64,000 bases of DNA from Parasphingorhabdus litoris DSM 22379 (GTDB lineage: Bacteria > Pseudomonadota > Alphaproteobacteria > Sphingomonadales > Sphingomonadaceae), in NCBI RefSeq assembly GCF_020906275.1, contig NZ_CP086727.1:2480001-2544000 (forward strand), given 5' to 3'. The translations under genes were made by a program, and so were the position numbers. Positions 63,587 to 64,000 of the stretch are shown in pieces. The notes under the pieces are model-generated. The model searched no databases and was not told the DNA's origin. It saw nothing but the letters and a program-made list of their open reading frames with translations. Within the stretch, counting starts at the first letter, position 1; every line of letters starts with the position of its first letter.

Positions 63587-64000
63587 CTAATTTTCTTTAG
63601 TCAGTCCCGTTGTGTTGATCGTTTCATCAGCTGCGTCACGAGCCTGTTCCGGCGCATATTGAAGGCGCCAAGCATCAAGATCGCGCTCATATTCTTCATA
63701 GGCAAGATAGAAATCATTGAAGGGTTTTTCCAATTCAGCCAGCGCCTGCGCGCCAAAATCCTTCATGCCATCTTCTTTTGTGATAATCGCCCGTTGACTT
63801 ACTTGAACTGCCTGATCGCAAAAAGGACGACGCAACGGCGAGAATGACCAGTAATTATAGAGGCTGGTCTGATGACGATCATGCGCCTGTTTATAGCCGC
63901 TGCCCTGCTCTCGACGAAACTTGCTTATGATCGCGCTGTTAGCATTGCGAAGATATTTTTTGTTGTTGCCGATAAACGCGTTGTAATCGCTTACGAGGCG
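63587..64000 (-). CDS. Unknown protein, partial (N-terminus outside window)
   Basis: The frame is open from the stop at 63587 to the window edge, 138 codons, with the start beyond it. I do not recognise the family. The visible part is rich in Tyr and charged residues: SDYNAFIGNNKKYLRNANS, QGSGYKQAHDRHQTSLYNYW and the C-terminal FNDFYLAYEEYERDLDAWRLQ, which looks helical. A TTG at 63835 would give only 82 residues and cut through a well-coded region, so it is not the start. Confidence 0.5.
   Translation of the reverse strand, partial: RLVSDYNAFIGNNKKYLRNANSAIISKFRREQGSGYKQAHDRHQTSLYNYWSFSPLRRPFCDQAVQVSQRAIITKEDGMKDFGAQALAELEKPFNDFYLAYEEYERDLDAWRLQYAPEQARDAADETINTTGLTKEN

Noticed and set aside
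1..64000. tRNA, rRNA, CIRCE, prophage or insertion sequence
   Set aside because: I looked for cloverleaf-like and 16S/23S segments, TTAGCACTC repeats, and transposase or phage genes and saw none. xerC is a housekeeping recombinase by length and context.

Overview
The window looks like a chromosomal segment of an alphaproteobacterium, most likely a member of the Sphingomonadales with moderate GC (by eye lower than most Sphingomonas, as in marine Sphingorhabdus/Parasphingorhabdus-type genomes). The basis is the str-S10-spc ribosomal block order, the TrcR/DUF1013 and DUF1192 genes, the hrcA-grpE / rph-rdgB-hemW neighbourhood, a phasin, and a TonB-dependent receptor ending in Phe. Genus assignment is inference only. 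No rRNA, tRNA, CRISPR, prophage or IS element was recognised.

Region 1 (1-12.5 kb, all minus strand) is translation machinery: rpsL-rpsG-fusA-tuf, then rpsJ-rplC-rplD-rplW-rplB-rpsS-rplV-rpsC-rplP-rpmC-rpsQ and the start of spc (rplN-rplX-rplE-rpsN-rpsH-rplF, the last cut by the window edge). Most genes overlap or lie a few bases apart. The exception is a 207-base hairpin-rich gap between rpsJ and rplC. L3, S17 and L5 carry extra C-terminal tails.

Region 2 (12.7-23.6 kb) is accessory metabolism: a secreted alpha/beta hydrolase, an IorA/IorB-like molybdenum hydroxylase pair, a TonB-dependent receptor, a type III polyketide synthase translationally coupled to an isoprenylcysteine-methyltransferase-like protein (bpsA/bpsB-like), a membrane-anchored AraC-type regulator and a di-iron fatty acid hydroxylase.

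Region 3 (23.6-33.6 kb) has a phasin with a histone-like N-terminus behind a promoter flanked by two identical 15-base repeats, clpS, a DsbA/FrnE-like protein, a nested palindromic repeat, a membrane DUF1295 protein coupled to a PlsC-type acyltransferase, a periplasmic rhodanese, a nuclease, a PilZ protein, a GntP permease and a PadR regulator.

Region 4 (33.6-42.2 kb) is housekeeping: grpE, hrcA, rph, rdgB, hemW, xerC, plus a CAP-domain lipoprotein with a Pro-Thr linker, an AT-rich endonuclease/exonuclease/phosphatase gene that looks foreign, and an OmpA-family protein.

Region 5 (42.6-53.6 kb) has a lone bis-MGD molybdoenzyme, a GMC (choline-dehydrogenase-like) oxidoreductase beside a short BCCT-like carrier, a divergent Popeye-like membrane cyclic-nucleotide-domain protein, an acyl-CoA ligase, hemN with a possible FNR box, an MBL hydrolase and the cell-cycle regulator TrcR.

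Region 6 (53.6-64 kb) has a coupled GT4 glycosyltransferase / LpxH-like phosphoesterase pair, a Nudix/quinone-reductase pair, DUF1192, clpA with a structured leader, and a small stress-type cluster (tandem DUF1428, VOC, WYL regulator, GST), then two unknown proteins, the last cut by the window edge.
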